From the NCBI RefSeq assembly GCF_030463565.1, contig NC_134653.1, positions 32,859,150 through 32,923,149 on the forward strand: a stretch of 64,000 nt of DNA. Direction: 5' to 3'. This DNA comes from Pelecanus crispus (Eukaryota > Chordata > Aves > Pelecaniformes > Pelecanidae). Position 1 is the first letter of the stretch; each line of letters starts with the position of its first letter. Positions 1 through 15,300 of the stretch are shown piece after piece. The position numbers and the translations under genes were made by a program. The notes under the pieces were generated by a model, which was not told the DNA's origin, ran no database searches, and worked only from the letters and a program-made list of their open reading frames with translations.

Positions 1-3000
1 CTTTCACCTCACCTACTTTCCCCTCTCCTATATATTAGCCTCCTGCCCAATGTCAGCCTCTGCCTCTTCTTACAGAGAGAAACACTCCTCATCCCATCCA
101 GGCTTCTGCAGTTGCAGGACTGGTGGAAACACGAAAAGGCAGCGCAGTGTCCCTGGACAGCTAGAAGCGAGGATGCTGAGGGACAGAGCAGCAGGTACCT
201 CCTCACTCTGCATCAGCATCCTCCATCTCCCCCCATCACGCTGCTCCCCCCGCTGGCTTCTTGCCAAGGTCCCACAGCCATGCTTCGAACATCGCGGGCA
301 CTTACAGCTCATGTACGCACACATGCCCCTTGGATTGTGCTCTGCCTTTCTGCTTGCACCAGGGACTGAGGATACTTTCCTAGATTTTGAAATAATTCTA
401 TGCAAAATACTCCCAAGTATGACTTGCAGAGGAACCTCCTCCCATCATTTTCACTCTGTCCAGCAGTTTGGATTCAAAGCCTCCGGGTTGGGAAAAACAA
501 AGGGCTGCACAGGGATGCCGGCAGAACAGAGGGAAAAATTACCTGGTGCCTACAGCATTTTCCTGGACATTGCTATTCAGCTTTTTGCTTTCATGAACAC
601 TGCATTCCCTGACAAGGTTTAAAATCCATTTTTCTCCCTACGTTCCTTACCTGCCAACCCACAGACGTTACTTGCTCTCTAGTGACGCAAGCCGCACGGA
701 TTCATTTTGCTGCGAATGCAATTCTGAAGGCAGTTTCCCCTCACCTGCCCAGGAAATTAATGACCACTTGGGCACCTCTCTTACCAAAGATCACCGGCCC
801 TGTTAAGTCCTTCAGGCAAGTGAAATGAGTAGAGCCACAGCCTCAGGGCAAAGCAAACCCTAAACACCGCTAAGGATTGCATTTCTTCTTTGCTGTTACC
901 ACTAATTCAGAGAAACACACTCTCCTTTACAACAGCCTACAGGGGAGCAAAGGGGGAGTGCATGATCTAAAGCAAGGGACGCAAAGCTCTTGGGGCATAG
1001 ATGTTCTCCCTCAGCACAGCAGCACAAATTCACATGGCAATTAATACCTCTACGAGCATAAACCCCTATGTTAAAGCTGCTGACAGCAGCTTTTGTTCCC
1101 AGAGAGACCTGTCTGCAGCTCCTTCAGAGAGCTACGGTAGGCGGAAGAGAAGCTGCCGGGCTCTCTCCCGAGGAAATCAGGTATCCCGCAGAGGGACAAG
1201 CCGCAGCACTGGGAGCAGCCTACCCAGACAGGCCCTCAGCTCTGCTAATCCTGAAGAGAGAGGCTTCAGGAAGGGAATCGACATGGGGAATGGCAATGAA
1301 TTCATTGGGAGCCAATTTCCCAACAGGAGGTAATTAAGGTATTCAAAACACCCATAGTTTTCAAGGATTTCTGGTAAAACTATGGCATGTTAACACAGAG
1401 CTGGTGTCACTGCGGCTTCAGTGTAACTGCTGCGACCCCGAAGTATAAACCCAGAGAAACTGAAAACACATTTCAGTCTGAGAAGTGAACAGTCTCAGAT
1501 CTAAACTAATTTATCCTTTATCTGTTCCTCCCAGCAATTTGTTGCTCTTAAAGGAAAAACCAGCAGGTTTTGAGTTTTAGCATCCAGCAGCAAAAATGCA
1601 AAGTTGCTATACCACAGTATCACCGCAAAGAGAAACATTTGGTGGAGTTAAGAGTTAAAAACACCCTTTCTGATAGAGGGGGGAAAAAAAAAAAAAAGAG
1701 CAGTGAGAAATGTACTGGAGGAAATAAGAAGATGCAAAACTGCACAGTCAGTCTAAAGTCTGACACCCCATCTATTGAAAAAATCCTTAGTTCAGCCACT
1801 AATTTTGTAGGCAGATTTAACACTATGATTTACATTTCCAGAACTCACACAAAAGAGGTTTGGTGAGAACTGGACCATACACAGTGAACCCACAAGCAAC
1901 ACTCCAAATGCTACAGCGTAACACACACAGGTATACACATTCATAAGAAGCATTAAATCCCTTAAAATTTACTTGTTTAAAACACACCACAGAGTGCTTG
2001 CTTCCCCATCTACACTCTTTACTGGGGAAGTTCTGCATGTCAATCCTCTTGGCAATGTAAAACAAATTAAAAGGTCAGAGGGCAAAAAAGGTAGAAATTA
2101 ACAACAATTTCATGGTAGTACCAGAGGCTGCACACTGTTTATTTCAACACAAATAAAATGCAACAAGGTTAAGATTTTTGGGGGGAAAAGACCCACGCAA
2201 GATTTAAATACACACAAAAAATTTATGTTAATTGCACATCCTGTGCAGCCATTCTCCCTTTTAATTTATTTATTTGAAAGATTTTAAATAAACAGGGATG
2301 CTGACTAAGCAGAAAAAGGCGGGGAGCACGAGTTTTCTTTAAAAAGAGGTTTATTACCAATACACATGTCTATGTCATTTAAGCCAACCATGTCCTGTGA
2401 CTGTCAAGCCCTTCTTAAAGGCAAGTCATACAGCCATTCCTCCAGACTCCATTTTATCGCGTTTCCCCCGAGGATCTAATTCAAGTGGAACCCAAGCTAA
2501 GGTTAATCCCCTCTCTCACCAGCAGCGAGCTAGTATCCCTCAGACTCATTACCATTCTCCCCAGTAACATCTAAATGTTTGTTTTTCTAAGAAAAAGAAC
2601 AGCCATCCAGCTGAAATGCCAGAACCTACCTTCTGCAAAAAATCTCTCTAGATGCTTCTGAATGCAGGAGGGAGCGAAGACAGCATTGCTGAAAAAGGAT
2701 GTCACTGTTGGTCCACATGTGTCAACATCCTAGAGAAAGATAAAACACAGTTGCTTAACTGCCATGCCCATGGGAAATCAACAGCAAGAATAAAGCTGCA
2801 TTATTTTCACAGTTATGCCATGCTAATGGCTCCTATGCAAACAACATAAAGCTACAACATTTTATAATTGCACATCAGAGTTTCTCTGCAGACATCCCTC
2901 CGGTATGTCAGAAATTCAATACGTGATAGTAGGCGGCAATGAGCACCTCAGGGATTTAAAGTGCGTTCCAAGCCATGAGTCATCGCCATCTCTAACTCAT

Positions 3001-4260
3001 GGAAATTTAAAAAAAAAAAAAAAAAAAAGAAAAAAAAAGAAAACACGCACACACACGTGCGTTGCACTGACCACTCTCATGTGGTCTCTCTGTACAATAC
3101 CATAACTTCCCCCTAAAGCATTTCCCTTTTAAATAGTGTTGAACGATTTCCACGAAGGGGACACCATCACAGACAAAAAAAAAAAGAAAAAAAACCCCAT
3201 CACATCGCAGCGTTCTTCCAGTTAGCTCCCCGGAGACCGGGCACGATCCCACGTTCGAGGGTAGAAAGGGAGCTGGAGCTGCCTTTATAAACCCACAAGT
3301 CCTTCCGCACCTGGAGGAGGAGTGAGGAGAAGGCACCTCCCATGGCTGCCGCGCCAGGCCCAGAGGATGGCAAGGACGGGGCGGTGAACTGGCAGCGCCC
3401 AGGAGGACGGATCCAGCTCCCTTCCCACACAGCTCGGGAAATGTCAACCCCAGGCAGCCCATTTACACTTCATCTTCCAGCCATCGGCTCCCTGCTTTCC
3501 CCCAAGGCTGATTTTTGTCAGGAGAGCTGAGGGCCAGAAGGAACTTGTAAGCGTTACCTGCCGAGCAGCTCACATTTGCTTCGTTATGCCGAGCAGCCCG
3601 TTGCCTTTCTAAGAGATTCCTTCAGGAATCGTTACCTCCAACCACTGGAAAACGTTTTTAATGCTTTTAGAGCATCTGGTTTGCTCTGTAGGGCACACAC
3701 ACGTGCTCCCCCCTCCCGGCCATCACTCCCCTCTCTTCTTAGATCTCCCCAAGTATATTCAAGTTCCTTTAGGCCTTCTTTAATTTCTTGGCGTATCCTT
3801 GGTGTGTCTGCCCCTGCTGTCCTCCAAGCAACAGCCAGAACAGCGCACGGGCTCTCGGTAGCACAAGGTCTAACATGGCGGACGGAGAAGGGAAGGCTGG
3901 AGTATTTGCAGGTTCCCTGACAAGTGACCCACCGGCAGCCAGCACGGCTTCAGGAAGTCGACAGAGATCAGAAGATAGCTCGGCTATGCGTGTGGGGAGG
4001 ACGGGGCCTCAGCAGCTCCCACACACTCCTGAAAACCACCCACTCGGATTAAATCTGCCTTTAACTCACTGAACTCCCCAGCAGCAGAAATATTCCTTTC
4101 CCCTTCGGGTCAGGAAGGGCACAGTTGTCCTTCCCCATAGCAGGAGCTACGTTCTGCACCAAAATGTGCAAATCTGGGTCCACATCCACACAAAAAGGGC
4201 ACCTCCTCAACTGGGACCTGGATCCAAGCCTGAAGACCAGCACCCACAACCAAAGACTTA

Positions 4261-4318
4261 CACACACACCCCCTCCCAAAAAAACCACCCAAAACCAAAA
4301 ACCAACCACACCAATACA
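4261..4318. repeat. A/C-rich low-complexity tract
   Basis: A CA-dinucleotide start runs into irregular CCAAAA-type units with almost no G or T. It resembles the tract near 40.0 kb and the complement of the T/G tract near 6.27 kb. Confidence 0.7.
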
Positions 4319-6241
4319 CTCTGCTCCCTGCACCAAAGAACCTGAAATGCTTGGAGAAACCATTGATACCTTTAGCTGCAAAACTCTGCTCCAGTTAACA
4401 GACAGATTTGTGTTACCAACAACTACGAAAAAAGTAACCGCTCTTTACTCTTGTACCTTCTTGCACAGCAATTTAAAAAAATAATAGTGCTTGCACAGGG
4501 CACAGGGCAGATTAATCCCAGAGGAAGAGCAAACGTGAGTAACATTTCAGGACCATTAATCTCAGAGATCTCACCAAGAGCAAGCAGCCAGACAGCTTAA
4601 AAATATATTTAGTCCACAAATGCTTATTAACGTCATTTGCTGATTCACAGCTGAGCCAGTCGCACAGAGCCCAAATGCCACTTCTGCTTTCCCAGGCAGG
4701 CTTTAAAAAAAAAAAACCCAAACCAAAAAACCACCCAACCTGAAAGAGCTGGGCATCAGGTTGCTTAACGCATCTCAAAACCTTCTGCAATGCAACTATT
4801 AGATACGGATCTGTCTGGGCTGGAAACTGCAAGTCTAGTCTGTAGACCTAAGGTTTAAGAGTCTGATGCGAGTTTTAAAGACGAGGGATTCCTATGCGCT
4901 AGGTCTGACTCACGTACAGCTTTCCACTGTGGTCTCAAAGCAGCCACCACGCATCTGCGTCCTCGCATGCGCGGTGCAGAGGAAACACTCCTGCCGCGCA
5001 ACGGAATTACAGGATTTGCTTAGCTTTGCCAGGCACTTTGAGAGTAGAAAGCACCAAGTACGAACAGCCAACCCGATCCAGCTACCCAGGATGAGCTGCA
5101 GTTCAGGATTTGTAACACACGTACATAGATGCGGTTGCTTTACATGCTCGCTAGATGCCATTCTTTGCTGTCACCCAAATATGATTGCAAAGTACTACAA
5201 AGCTGAAACTTAGTTTTCTTTTTTTTTATTGGCTATCACTCTTGTTCCCAATATTAATACAGTCGAGACCAGATCATAAATAAAATGGACTCTACAGGCT
5301 TACAGCAAAATTAACAGTGAAAATCATTGCTGCTTTTAAAACTACATCTTGAAATCAACTGAAGACAAATATTTGATAGACATAAACCTGCGTCAAGAAT
5401 TTGTGTGTGCTTTGGGGTGGAATTAACCGACTAAATTCTTAAGGAATCCTTTAAGTAATTTTCTTTCATAAAGGGAAATTTAAAGTGTTTCTTCCCCTAC
5501 TGTTATACACAATGCAATGATTTAAAGCCCGAAGGATTTTCTTTCTAAATCACCTACTCAAATCTGTATGATGGAAATATATTTAAATATAACATTTTAA
5601 TCTTGCTTTGCATTTGAACTTTTAAACACTCTTCCAGGAAAGCAAGTGTCTCATTAGTCCTTTTAGCCATTCTACTAAACTACCTTTACTGCAAGTAAAC
5701 AAGAATCCTCACATTACCTTTCTTTTTTAAAATGATTAATTAAGTCTACATAGTTTTGGGGTTTTTGTGGGGTTCTTTGTTTTGTTGTTGGTTTTTTTTT
5801 TTAAACACAACATACATCTAGTCTGATTGAGTCTTACCACTTTTTAAATGTTATACAATAATTCACTCCCCATCAAGTCCATCAGGATTTGTCAATATCC
5901 ATTCTACAGTTGTTTTCACAAGCTAGACAAGTTTCTATAGATGCTGGATATGCTAGACAACATCATCCCAAAAGGAATATCCACTATAACCTACACTTAA
6001 GTAAATAATTTTTAAAAAATGCAGTCGGCCCAGAGCCCTGCTCTGTTTCACTGGTTTTGCAGAGCAGAGTGCAGTTCTCGGAATTAGCAGGGGCCTGGAC
6101 CCACGGTTTCAGAAAGAGTTTCAGTGTTTGGTTGACCCACTGTGAGGGCAATCTTGAAAGCCTCACTGGGTAGCTATGCAAACCTGGAAGAGCAGACACA
6201 AAACCTCCTCAATTTATGAGAAGCAATCTTCCCACCTGCTT

Positions 6242-6316
6242 TATTCTTTTTTTGTTTCGGGGTTGGGGTTTTGTTTTTGGTTTTTTTGGGTTTTTTGGTT
6301 TTGGGGGTTTTTTTAC
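6242..6316. repeat. T/G-rich low-complexity tract
   Basis: Long T-runs are interrupted by G-runs of three to five bases, including two GGGG runs separated by TT and a GGGGG near the end. There is almost no A or C. The loops between G-runs are long, so any quadruplex would be weak. Confidence 0.7.
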
Positions 6317-9300
6317 CTTTTTTGTAGATTGGGGAAGGATGACAAAGCTTCTTATTTTCAGTGACAACAAGTCTGGAACAATTATTCCAAACAGAAAGAG
6401 AACTTTCTCTACACACTTGCTAACAGTACTGAAATAAAAAAATGATTAAAAGCAAAAGTATTTCTGAACAACAGAAACTGAAAGTATTGCCTTTGGGAAA
6501 ACGTGAACACCAGCATTTTCTCTACAGTAAACACTGAAAGTAACCAACAATTAATGTAGTCTAGGACAGTATGACATATTATAAAACTTGTTTTCTGGAA
6601 TAATCATACACAATTCACTTTGACTGTATTCCTAAGTCATCACTTTTTAAAGTCACTGCAGTTTGCAGAGGCCTCACTGATGCTATTCTTAATTTACTTA
6701 TTTTTCGGTGTGAGAACGGATTACCAATGCAAAGTTTAAACTTAAAAATTGTCAGTTTTAAACCTCTTTTAGCTTGATCATGATTAACCCTGTCTGCATT
6801 TCAGAAACATTTTGTGGTAAGTGGTAACTACATACACAGTTAATACTGCTTTTGTTTTAAAATTATACTACTGAAGTGCAGGAGACTTCAGCATTTTTAA
6901 ACAAGGGACACGTTTGTCCAAAACAAACCACCAGGAAAAAGCAACCCAACAAAAACATTGAGAAACCCGAGTTAATGCAGGAGTGCCCAAAAGGCTAGAA
7001 GAACATTTTTATTATGGGTGATTTGCAAAGATGAATGTTACAAACTTCCTCCGTTCCTCGAAAGGCTTTCGGGCAAGCATCTCTCCAAGGAAAGTGCTGG
7101 GCATCAGAGTGGCTCAGAACCAAACCCATGCAATGACCACATTTGGCTTTGGAGCAGCACCATAGTTTATCACTCGAGGCAGATGAAAGCAGACCACAGC
7201 TATTAGTAGACAGAAATGCAAATACACTTTGCAAGGAGGATGAGGAGCCACCCAGCAGGTGGCAATCAGCTCATTTTTAGCACAAACGTTGAAAACACTA
7301 CGTTACACTAACAGAACTGGCATTTACCTTTCCATGGAGGGCGATTAATTATAAGATGCTTTCTGCTGGCTTCTGAAGACTTCTCTGGTTAACTGATGTA
7401 TCGCGCTCCACTTTTCAGTCCCTCCTCCTAAGAGGTGCCATCACTGCCACCATTAAAACACTTTATATTGGTAGAACGGGCAGAGTTCCCACCTCGCCAC
7501 TACCTAACAAACACACTTGGTGACAACCACAGACCAGAACGCACTGGCCTCGCGCCTGACATCAGAGTCCTGTCGAGCAAGGGCAAAGGCAACAGAAAGC
7601 GAGATTCGCACGCTGTTTCTGCAAAGTCAGAGACACTGACAGCACTATCTTGCAGGGATAAATGAACTAGCAAAATTGTTCCTAGCGAACAGCACAGCTG
7701 TTTTAGCTCAGCCTACTGCTTTTGCACAATCTGCATTAATAAATACTAAGCCCTAACAAGTGTCAGCTGTGGTCAGACACTGCATGCCCGTGGTTTGGAA
7801 GCATCAGTTTCAGACCACGGATAGTCACAAGAGTCCTTTATCCTCAGAGAAGGTGTTTTCTGTTCTCAAATCAGTTACTCACCCTATAACAATAAGGGGA
7901 TAAGTCAGCAACTAAAAAGCAACAAGACAGAGAGAAATAAAATTTAAAATGCCGAAGAACTCTGTAATCAGAAGAACAGGCTCCAGGATGTGCCCGGAAA
8001 TTAATCAACAAGCAAGATAAATGCAGCAGTTAACTAGAAAATACGAGCAGCTCAGAAAGGCACCTAGACCATATTCCCCTGCCTGATGCTTGTAGCATCT
8101 GGACCCTCCAAAGTGCCTCTGGGGTTACATTCCCTAAGGAGCACAGGGTCCTGGCCTCACTGTAAGCAGCCAGACCCAAGGGGAAGGGAGAGAAAGCAAA
8201 CAGCAAAATGTTTCCAGAAAGCTGCCTGGGCTCCGGACCTTGCTGTAGCTATAGCGAGCTTTTCACTTGCAAAGTCCTCGCCCTCCTTTCTTAGGAGTCA
8301 TTATTCCCTTAAATGAAATGGGAGACTGGGGTGCGAGGTGTTACAACCCATTGCTCTGATCAGGCTGCAGGAAAAAAACATTAAAAATACCCAAACCCTA
8401 CAATCTATATGCACCCTTACAAGGCTTTTATGAACCTCACATCAGCCTATGTAAAGCGGGAAGAGTTCACATTTAACATCACACATTGACAGAGGCAACC
8501 TGTTCCCCATGTCCTCCAGGACACCTCACCTTCCCAGGCAGAGGATGACCTCCTGCCTCCATGGTGGGATCCCAGGAACTGCAAACAGCAACATCTGCTC
8601 CATGCTAGCGGGGTACTGTTTCAAGGTGGGCAGTTAGATTCAGATCTTAAAAAGAAGCTTTTATAAGCATCTATTTAGAGTCAAGTTTCAAACTCCCCGC
8701 TGAGAGAAGTATAACCTATGATATTTTTTTTTTTCCAGGAGCACAAAGCAGGAGGGTGGAGAAAAAGCCTCTTGATGGGTTCAGCACCTGTGTATGCTAA
8801 AGCCACTTCATGTTTTATGCCTGAGAACGCTATCACCCCTGTGAAGATTTCTAAGTGAATCAGCCAGACAAGGTCTCTACAGCCTGCTTGCAGGAGGACC
8901 TTTTTAAAAAAAAAAAAAAAAATTAATTCAACCATCTGATTTATATTACTTTCTACTCATTTCTAGCTAGGTATATTTCAAGCAGAGAACTCTACATCAG
9001 CTTCCACCTTGCCCCTTCCCATATAAATGTGGCAATTAGCACAGAAAAATTAGTCAGCTATGCAGTATTTCACCTTAAATAAAGCGGCTCAAGAAATAAT
9101 ACACCATTTAGCTGGTACTTGACAGCCAGGAGAGAAACACAGCGTCTTAGTAACATGCCTAAAGAAGGTCTGAAATCCATTCCTAGACCATGATGGAAGC
9201 TTGTCCTTGTCAAGGAAACCCACAATCCATAATAATGCTCAGTACTGTGCTTTTGTCCTGTTTTATCTGAGCTCATCTGCTGATCAATGAGGAGTCCCAT

Positions 9301-12300
9301 GGAATAGCACTTTGAATTTCAATGTCAACACAGCAGTACTGTGGTAATGATCGAAAATATTTACATATTTCCTCATTGATCGTGGGGTGTTCTTTTCCAA
9401 CCATCTGGCTACTGGGCACTGATTTTTTTTTATTATTATTTTTAGGGCTTTATGTAGTTGTAAAGCAGGTTATTTGAACATCTTCACATCTAACATCCAG
9501 CATTCCACCTGAATCAGGTTCTCCCGTTATTTTTAACCCAGAACATTAGCCATAGCATTAATCAATTTCATCCCATCTCAGGGAGAGAAAAAAAAACCAT
9601 AATTGTCTTAACAAGGACAAAACCAAGAAAAATGATAAACACCTGCTCCATGCTTACCAGAATGATGTGCCAATTCAGCTACAAGGTCTCATTTTTAATG
9701 TGACTCAAGGGTGTCACCATTTTGACAACAGATGAGTCAAATGGAAATATGTCACTCACTTTGCACTCATTGCCAGCCTCGAGATAAAGAAACCCTGTAA
9801 GGGCTGTTTTTCCACCTCCAGATGGAATACCTTCTGATAACGGCAATGCTAAGCCCCTGGGCTCCGTAGTGTGTGCCTGTGTTTATATTGCCTTTAGTAA
9901 CTGCTCAAGTTATCCAAGCCAGGCGGTTCAGGCCAGCTGCTGCCATACAGACCGCAAGGATAAAGCTTAAACAAGCAGCAATTAGTCTCCCTTGCCTTCC
10001 TCCGGCTGAGTCTGTGCACCCAGAGACGCACCCAGCTCACCCCGGCTGCCACCCGCAGCGCTTCGCACCTGCGGCAGGCTGGGTATGCCTCACCCGGCTG
10101 CAACCCCTGACACAACAGGTCCAGAGATACCCACCTGGGCTACATAAAGCAAGAAACTGTGGTGAGAAACAGGGATTGAACCTTAAGAAAACCCGAACAA
10201 AAGCAAAAAGCACCTCTCTGCAAGGTGCTCCAAGCACCAACACATTTGCACTCCGCCAGCACAAGCAGTTTTAGTTAACTCTGGGCTAGCTGATCCCAGG
10301 TTTCCGCATAAAAGTCAATTTTTAAAAAGCTTTGAAAAGCTTATCTGCATATATTCTTCTAGAAAGTTGAACAGCAAGTTACATAAAATATGCAGGAACG
10401 ACTGACATCTACAAGATCTACAAGTTTGCTGCAAAAGACCTCTGCAGAATACTCAATAGGAATATTAAAAATACCGTTCTCAAACAGTTGTCAAACTGGG
10501 TTTTTTTGGTGACTCCAAACCTGTTTATAATCAGAAGCTGACTCTCCTAACTACTGTTGCCATAAACTTGACTTAGGAAGAATGGGAGGTCTGAAAGACA
10601 AATTATACTCTGCCTTTAAGCCAGGAATCAAAAATAATCTCTCAGAGTTTAGCTGAGGATTTTTGATAATGATGTTTAAGATAAAAACATTCTTACCTCT
10701 CTTTTCAGTTCTACTTTGATAATAAGGAATAAAACACAAGTTCTGTCAGCAAAATGACACGCAGACAATTTAAGAGAGAGATGGGAGGTAAGGGGGGAAG
10801 TGCTCTAACATATCTACCTTTGAAAATACAAGATGCTCCATTAGACAATGAAATCTCCCCCCTATGTCAAGCTCCCTTTTTTGCTGGGGCAATTGTATGG
10901 AGAAGGACAGAAGGAGGACAGAAGGCAGCTGTTTCCCCTACATCCTCTCTGCCTAGACAGCCCAGATGTTTTTGCAGACATGATGCAGCAGATCTGGCTC
11001 TTGACCTAATCGGGTCCACTGAAGGCCAGGCACAGAAGGAAAAGCACCTATGAAATGCAGGGAGCAGTTTGCCTTACAGCTTTACATAAGTAATTATTGC
11101 TGTTAGAAATCAGTTTATAAGACTGTAGAACTCTGAGAAGTCTTACTACACTGAGTCTTTCCCTCCCACACCCCAACACAGGGATGCTGCATTTCCAATT
11201 CAACAACTACTCTGAGCAGAGCATCAAGTGGTGTTATCAAAGTGCACACCCTTAGCAAGGGAAGCCAAACCATCTCTTGCTCTTCTAAACAAAGTGACAG
11301 ATTAAAACTGGGAAGCCAGAGCAACACACAGAAGCCGTACTAAAAAGGTTAATCCTCCAAGTAGGCTTGCCCAAATATGCTCTTGCCTCTCACTGAGGTA
11401 GTGTGTTAGATAAATGTTCCTTTATGAAAAGCCTATTTATAGGCATTAAATGTAAGCAAAAGACATTAAAAAATTATTCCATAGTTCCCAAACAGACAAA
11501 GAACACATGGTATCCACGCTAAACATTTTTGAGGATATTTGCTGGAAGACGTTTACCATCTGTTGAAGTTAAAACTTGGAACAATACTTTAAAATCCAAA
11601 TACAGGTTAGACAAGTAATGGGTCCCAAGAGTCTGGATAAATGATGCTTAAAAACAAGGGAGAGAGGGAAAACAAAACAAGCTATCTGCTCTTCTTCTCC
11701 ATCAGTTTGCTTTGGTGGATCAGAAGCCTCAAAGCACCATGCTAGCCCTGCCCAAAAAAATAACAGCCCACCTGGAAACAAGGTCCTTTACGAGACAAGC
11801 CACCTCACTAGCACAGCCCAGGAAGACTGAGTGTTGGAGTGGAAAACAGAGCAAAACCGGAGGCAGAAAGCTCTGGGATTTTTACTCTCTCTTGTACCGA
11901 GTTGTGACCTGCAACCAGATGTCTGCTACCAGTTTACCCCTGCTCAAAACAGAAGCGATCCTCCACCTTTGCTTGTGAAGAGCACTGAAAGTCAGCCACA
12001 GAGAGTGCTACTGGGGAGATGAGGATGGCAGAGAAAAAGCAAGCGAGAGGCCTTCCTCCCCCTTCTGTTCTTTTTCACAAAATATCTCCGAGTTATTTAC
12101 ATACTTGTATCCTGAACTCCCCCTCCGGTTTCACAGTTTGCAGTTAACTCTGCATTCTGCTGGAGATAACACGTTTAGCTTTCAGCGTGTTTAGGCTAGA
12201 ACACCCTCTGAATGTAATGCCAGGTCACCAAGCCCACAGAGGGAAGTATTTCCAGCTGCAGAGACTGGCTAGAAGATAATACACAGAAATAGGAGGCTCC

Positions 12301-15300
12301 ATCTCTCCACCACCCTGAAGAAATCAACCTACTCCATGAAGGAGACAACTAAACAGCTTGGCAACGCCTACAACTCATGCTCAACCTCAGATCCAGCAAA
12401 AAGACGTAAATATTTAGATTTCAATTTCATCTGATACGATAAATATAAAATGTATATTTCCTTCTTCAAGAAAAAAAAAAAGTAGCCTTAAAATAGGTAA
12501 GCCACCCACATAGAGAAAATGATTCTGCAGTGTTTCTACCTTTAGGAGGAGGTTATTCAAGTTATGGTATTGATCTTGAAACAAATTACAATCACAAGTC
12601 AAGTTATTCCCATTGAATTGTCTTCTGATGTATATAAAACATAATTACACCTTACGTCTATATATAAATACACACATAAAATTGTTTTGCTGTTCATTCA
12701 AAACATCAAGTGGCTGATGGCAGCACATTATTTTTTATGTCTTAAGAAATGCCCACGAGCCCTTCGGCGTTCCGTATGGAGTGATAACTCTGACTCCAAC
12801 CCAGATCACCTGAAAAAAGCCCCAGAGCAATCCACCCAAGTCCAGAACCAGACTCCTTACAAGTAACCCACACAAGGCGCAGCAGAAGCTGGACTGCAAC
12901 CGCAGTACCACAGCTGTACTATAAAAACCTGAAATCTTTCCATAACCTTTTAAAGCATATAATGGAATTAAGGCACCACTACACATCCAGAGTTAAGTCA
13001 TGCAAACGCCAAACTTCTTCAGAGCTGTAGATAACACGGCCTCGCCCCTAAAGCACCAAGATGTGCCAAAGTGCTCAACGTCCTGATGTGATTACGCGCT
13101 CCCACCCTCCCGATTAGTTATTGCTCTGTTAAAGAGAAACGCCTTCTCAGGTCATTGCTCTGTGGGTTAAGTCAGCTAATAGGCTTGAATTAGTGTCCCG
13201 AAGCCGAGCGCCGTTATGCAAGTGCCAGCAATCCAAACAAATCAGAGTTAACTTCCCTGTCCATGACAAGAATCGCTGCCGCCGATGACGAATCGTGAAA
13301 CTTTCGGCTCTTCATTCACTATTATGCTTCCCAAGTCCTCCTAGTTACACTGCAAGGACCAGGTGTGCCTTTCCAGCTAGTAGCAAACTATCTCTTTGTT
13401 ACTGGATTGTCTGAACCTCTGCTCCCCCACCAGACGATAGGCATTATTGGGAAAAAAATTGGAAATTAAACAAAACCAAGTAGAAGCCTCTGTATCTGGT
13501 CTCTGACAGGAGACCGAGCTGTTTAAAGGAACAGAAAGAATGAATGGCAAATGGTTTTCCTTTGTCGTGTCAAGGGAGTCTCTCCAACTTACCTAAGCTC
13601 AACTGCTTTCCTGCAGAGGAGAGTTAAGGTTCCTGCTTACAACGTCACAGCGCTCCCCAACCTCAGATGTCCAAACACGGCCAAGTCGAGACTGTAAAAG
13701 CTGTGCGCAGTCCTCGCTCTCCAAGATACTCAGCACCCAGGGTGTGGTTTTTTTGGTGGAAAAAAAGTTGAGGTCCACAGGGACACAGATTTCTGGATGT
13801 TGTAGCTCTTCAAATCTGTCTGAGCAAGGTTTTCTGGAGGCTGTTTAAAAGCCAGAAGAAAATTCTAATTTGGAGTCCTCAAGCACTAGCTCGGTAAGAA
13901 GAAGCCGAAGATCAGCCTTTGCTGTGCAGGGTTATTGGAAGACCCAGCCGCTGCCCAGGGTGCCCACACTCCTACCCAGACAGCTGCATTCTGCCCAGAG
14001 CACTTCTTAATCAACCGAGGTGTTTGCTTTCCACTCCTGCCCTCCGCGGCATTGCAGCGGCAGAGTCGGAGCACTGGTACGTGCCCTCCCGCCAGGCAGC
14101 AGCCAGGAGCACGCAGGAGCAACGACCCCAACGCCTTCACTCAACTCGAGAGCACCCTGCAGCTCCTGGCACCTGGCAGCTCCGCTGCAGCTTTTCACAC
14201 CGTTCATTGGCCCAGGCTGCGTTAACGACCAAACCCAAGACAACTGTATCCTTGGTATCATCCCTTGCATATGGAAGCCCACACGCAGGAGATGCCGTTT
14301 TCCCTCTCAGTAAGAAGCACTAAATGTCTCCTCCTGGGTGGCCTTGCATTGCAAAACCAGCACCTCCTTGCTGGGACCTCCTCAGATGTGCCCAAGCTCT
14401 CCAGGGCAGGTTTCAGCCCTACACTTATTAGATTTCTTCCTGCTCTTTCACAGCAAATCATGCAGCTCCCTGCACCCATGTATGCTCAATAACCATCTCC
14501 ACTTGCCTAAGCAACTTCTTGTTTCTTCTCCCCTCTGAAGCTTGGGCCGGTGTCAAACACACTCAGGCAGGGCTGCAGGACAGCGGGAAGCGGCTCCGTC
14601 TCCAGACACTGCCATTTCTTAGGAGGTCCCCAGGATCCCCACAGCCACCCTTCAAAAAGAAAGATACCTTTTTTCCCAACTGGTTTCTAAGTTCCCCAGT
14701 GGGATTTACTGAAGCATCTTGCTGTGAGCTTTTAAGGTTTGTTTGGGTGTTTTGGGTTTTGGTTTGTTTTTTTTTTTAATTAAAAAAACACCACTGAAAC
14801 AGTCACACCTGCAAAACCCCTTGCCTATGGAAAACGCACAAGTATGACTTCAGGAGCTCTGCGTATTGACTTGGCACTGTTCTGGTTAAAACTCCCTGAA
14901 GCAATAGGATCCGAGTCAGCCCAATGCTAAATTGTTTTGTTCTTCTTAGATTAAGAACATCTAAGTATTTGTTCATGTAAAATTTCATAGGACTCTTGGC
15001 ATGGACACCGCGATTAGAGAAGCCACATTCCCTTTCAGTTCACAGGCGAGTTCACACAGACTCCTCTGCCCCAGTACAATGTTGTGGCATTTGGATTTCC
15101 TCCAACACCCAGGAAACAAAGTTAAAAATAAAGTGTTTTATTTATTCCCTCCCCCCACATTAATTACTCCATTTCCATTCACACTGGATACCACAGAACA
15201 TTTTTTTGTAAGATGCTTTCAGGCTCAAAATTAAATTTAGACATATCTTACTAATTTGGGGAGATAAACAGAAATATTAATTGCATCATACCCTATGTCA

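Noticed and set aside
50-622. A 190-codon plus-strand frame near the left end.
   Set aside because: The overlapping frames on both strands are similar in length. The protein has no recognisable domain, and no splice sites or promoter are evident.
6255-6306. A G-quadruplex in the T/G-rich tract.
   Set aside because: It has four G-runs of three or more, but the loops between them reach 10-20 bases, so a stable structure is unlikely.
10160-10185. A minus-strand GGTTCAATCC that resembles a tRNA B box.
   Set aside because: The flanking bases cannot form the T-arm stem, and no A box or acceptor stem is seen at the right distance.
13919-14323. A 134-codon plus-strand frame with several overlapping frames.
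   Set aside because: Moderately G+C-rich sequence is open in five frames, with no domain, no conserved motif and no paired splice sites.
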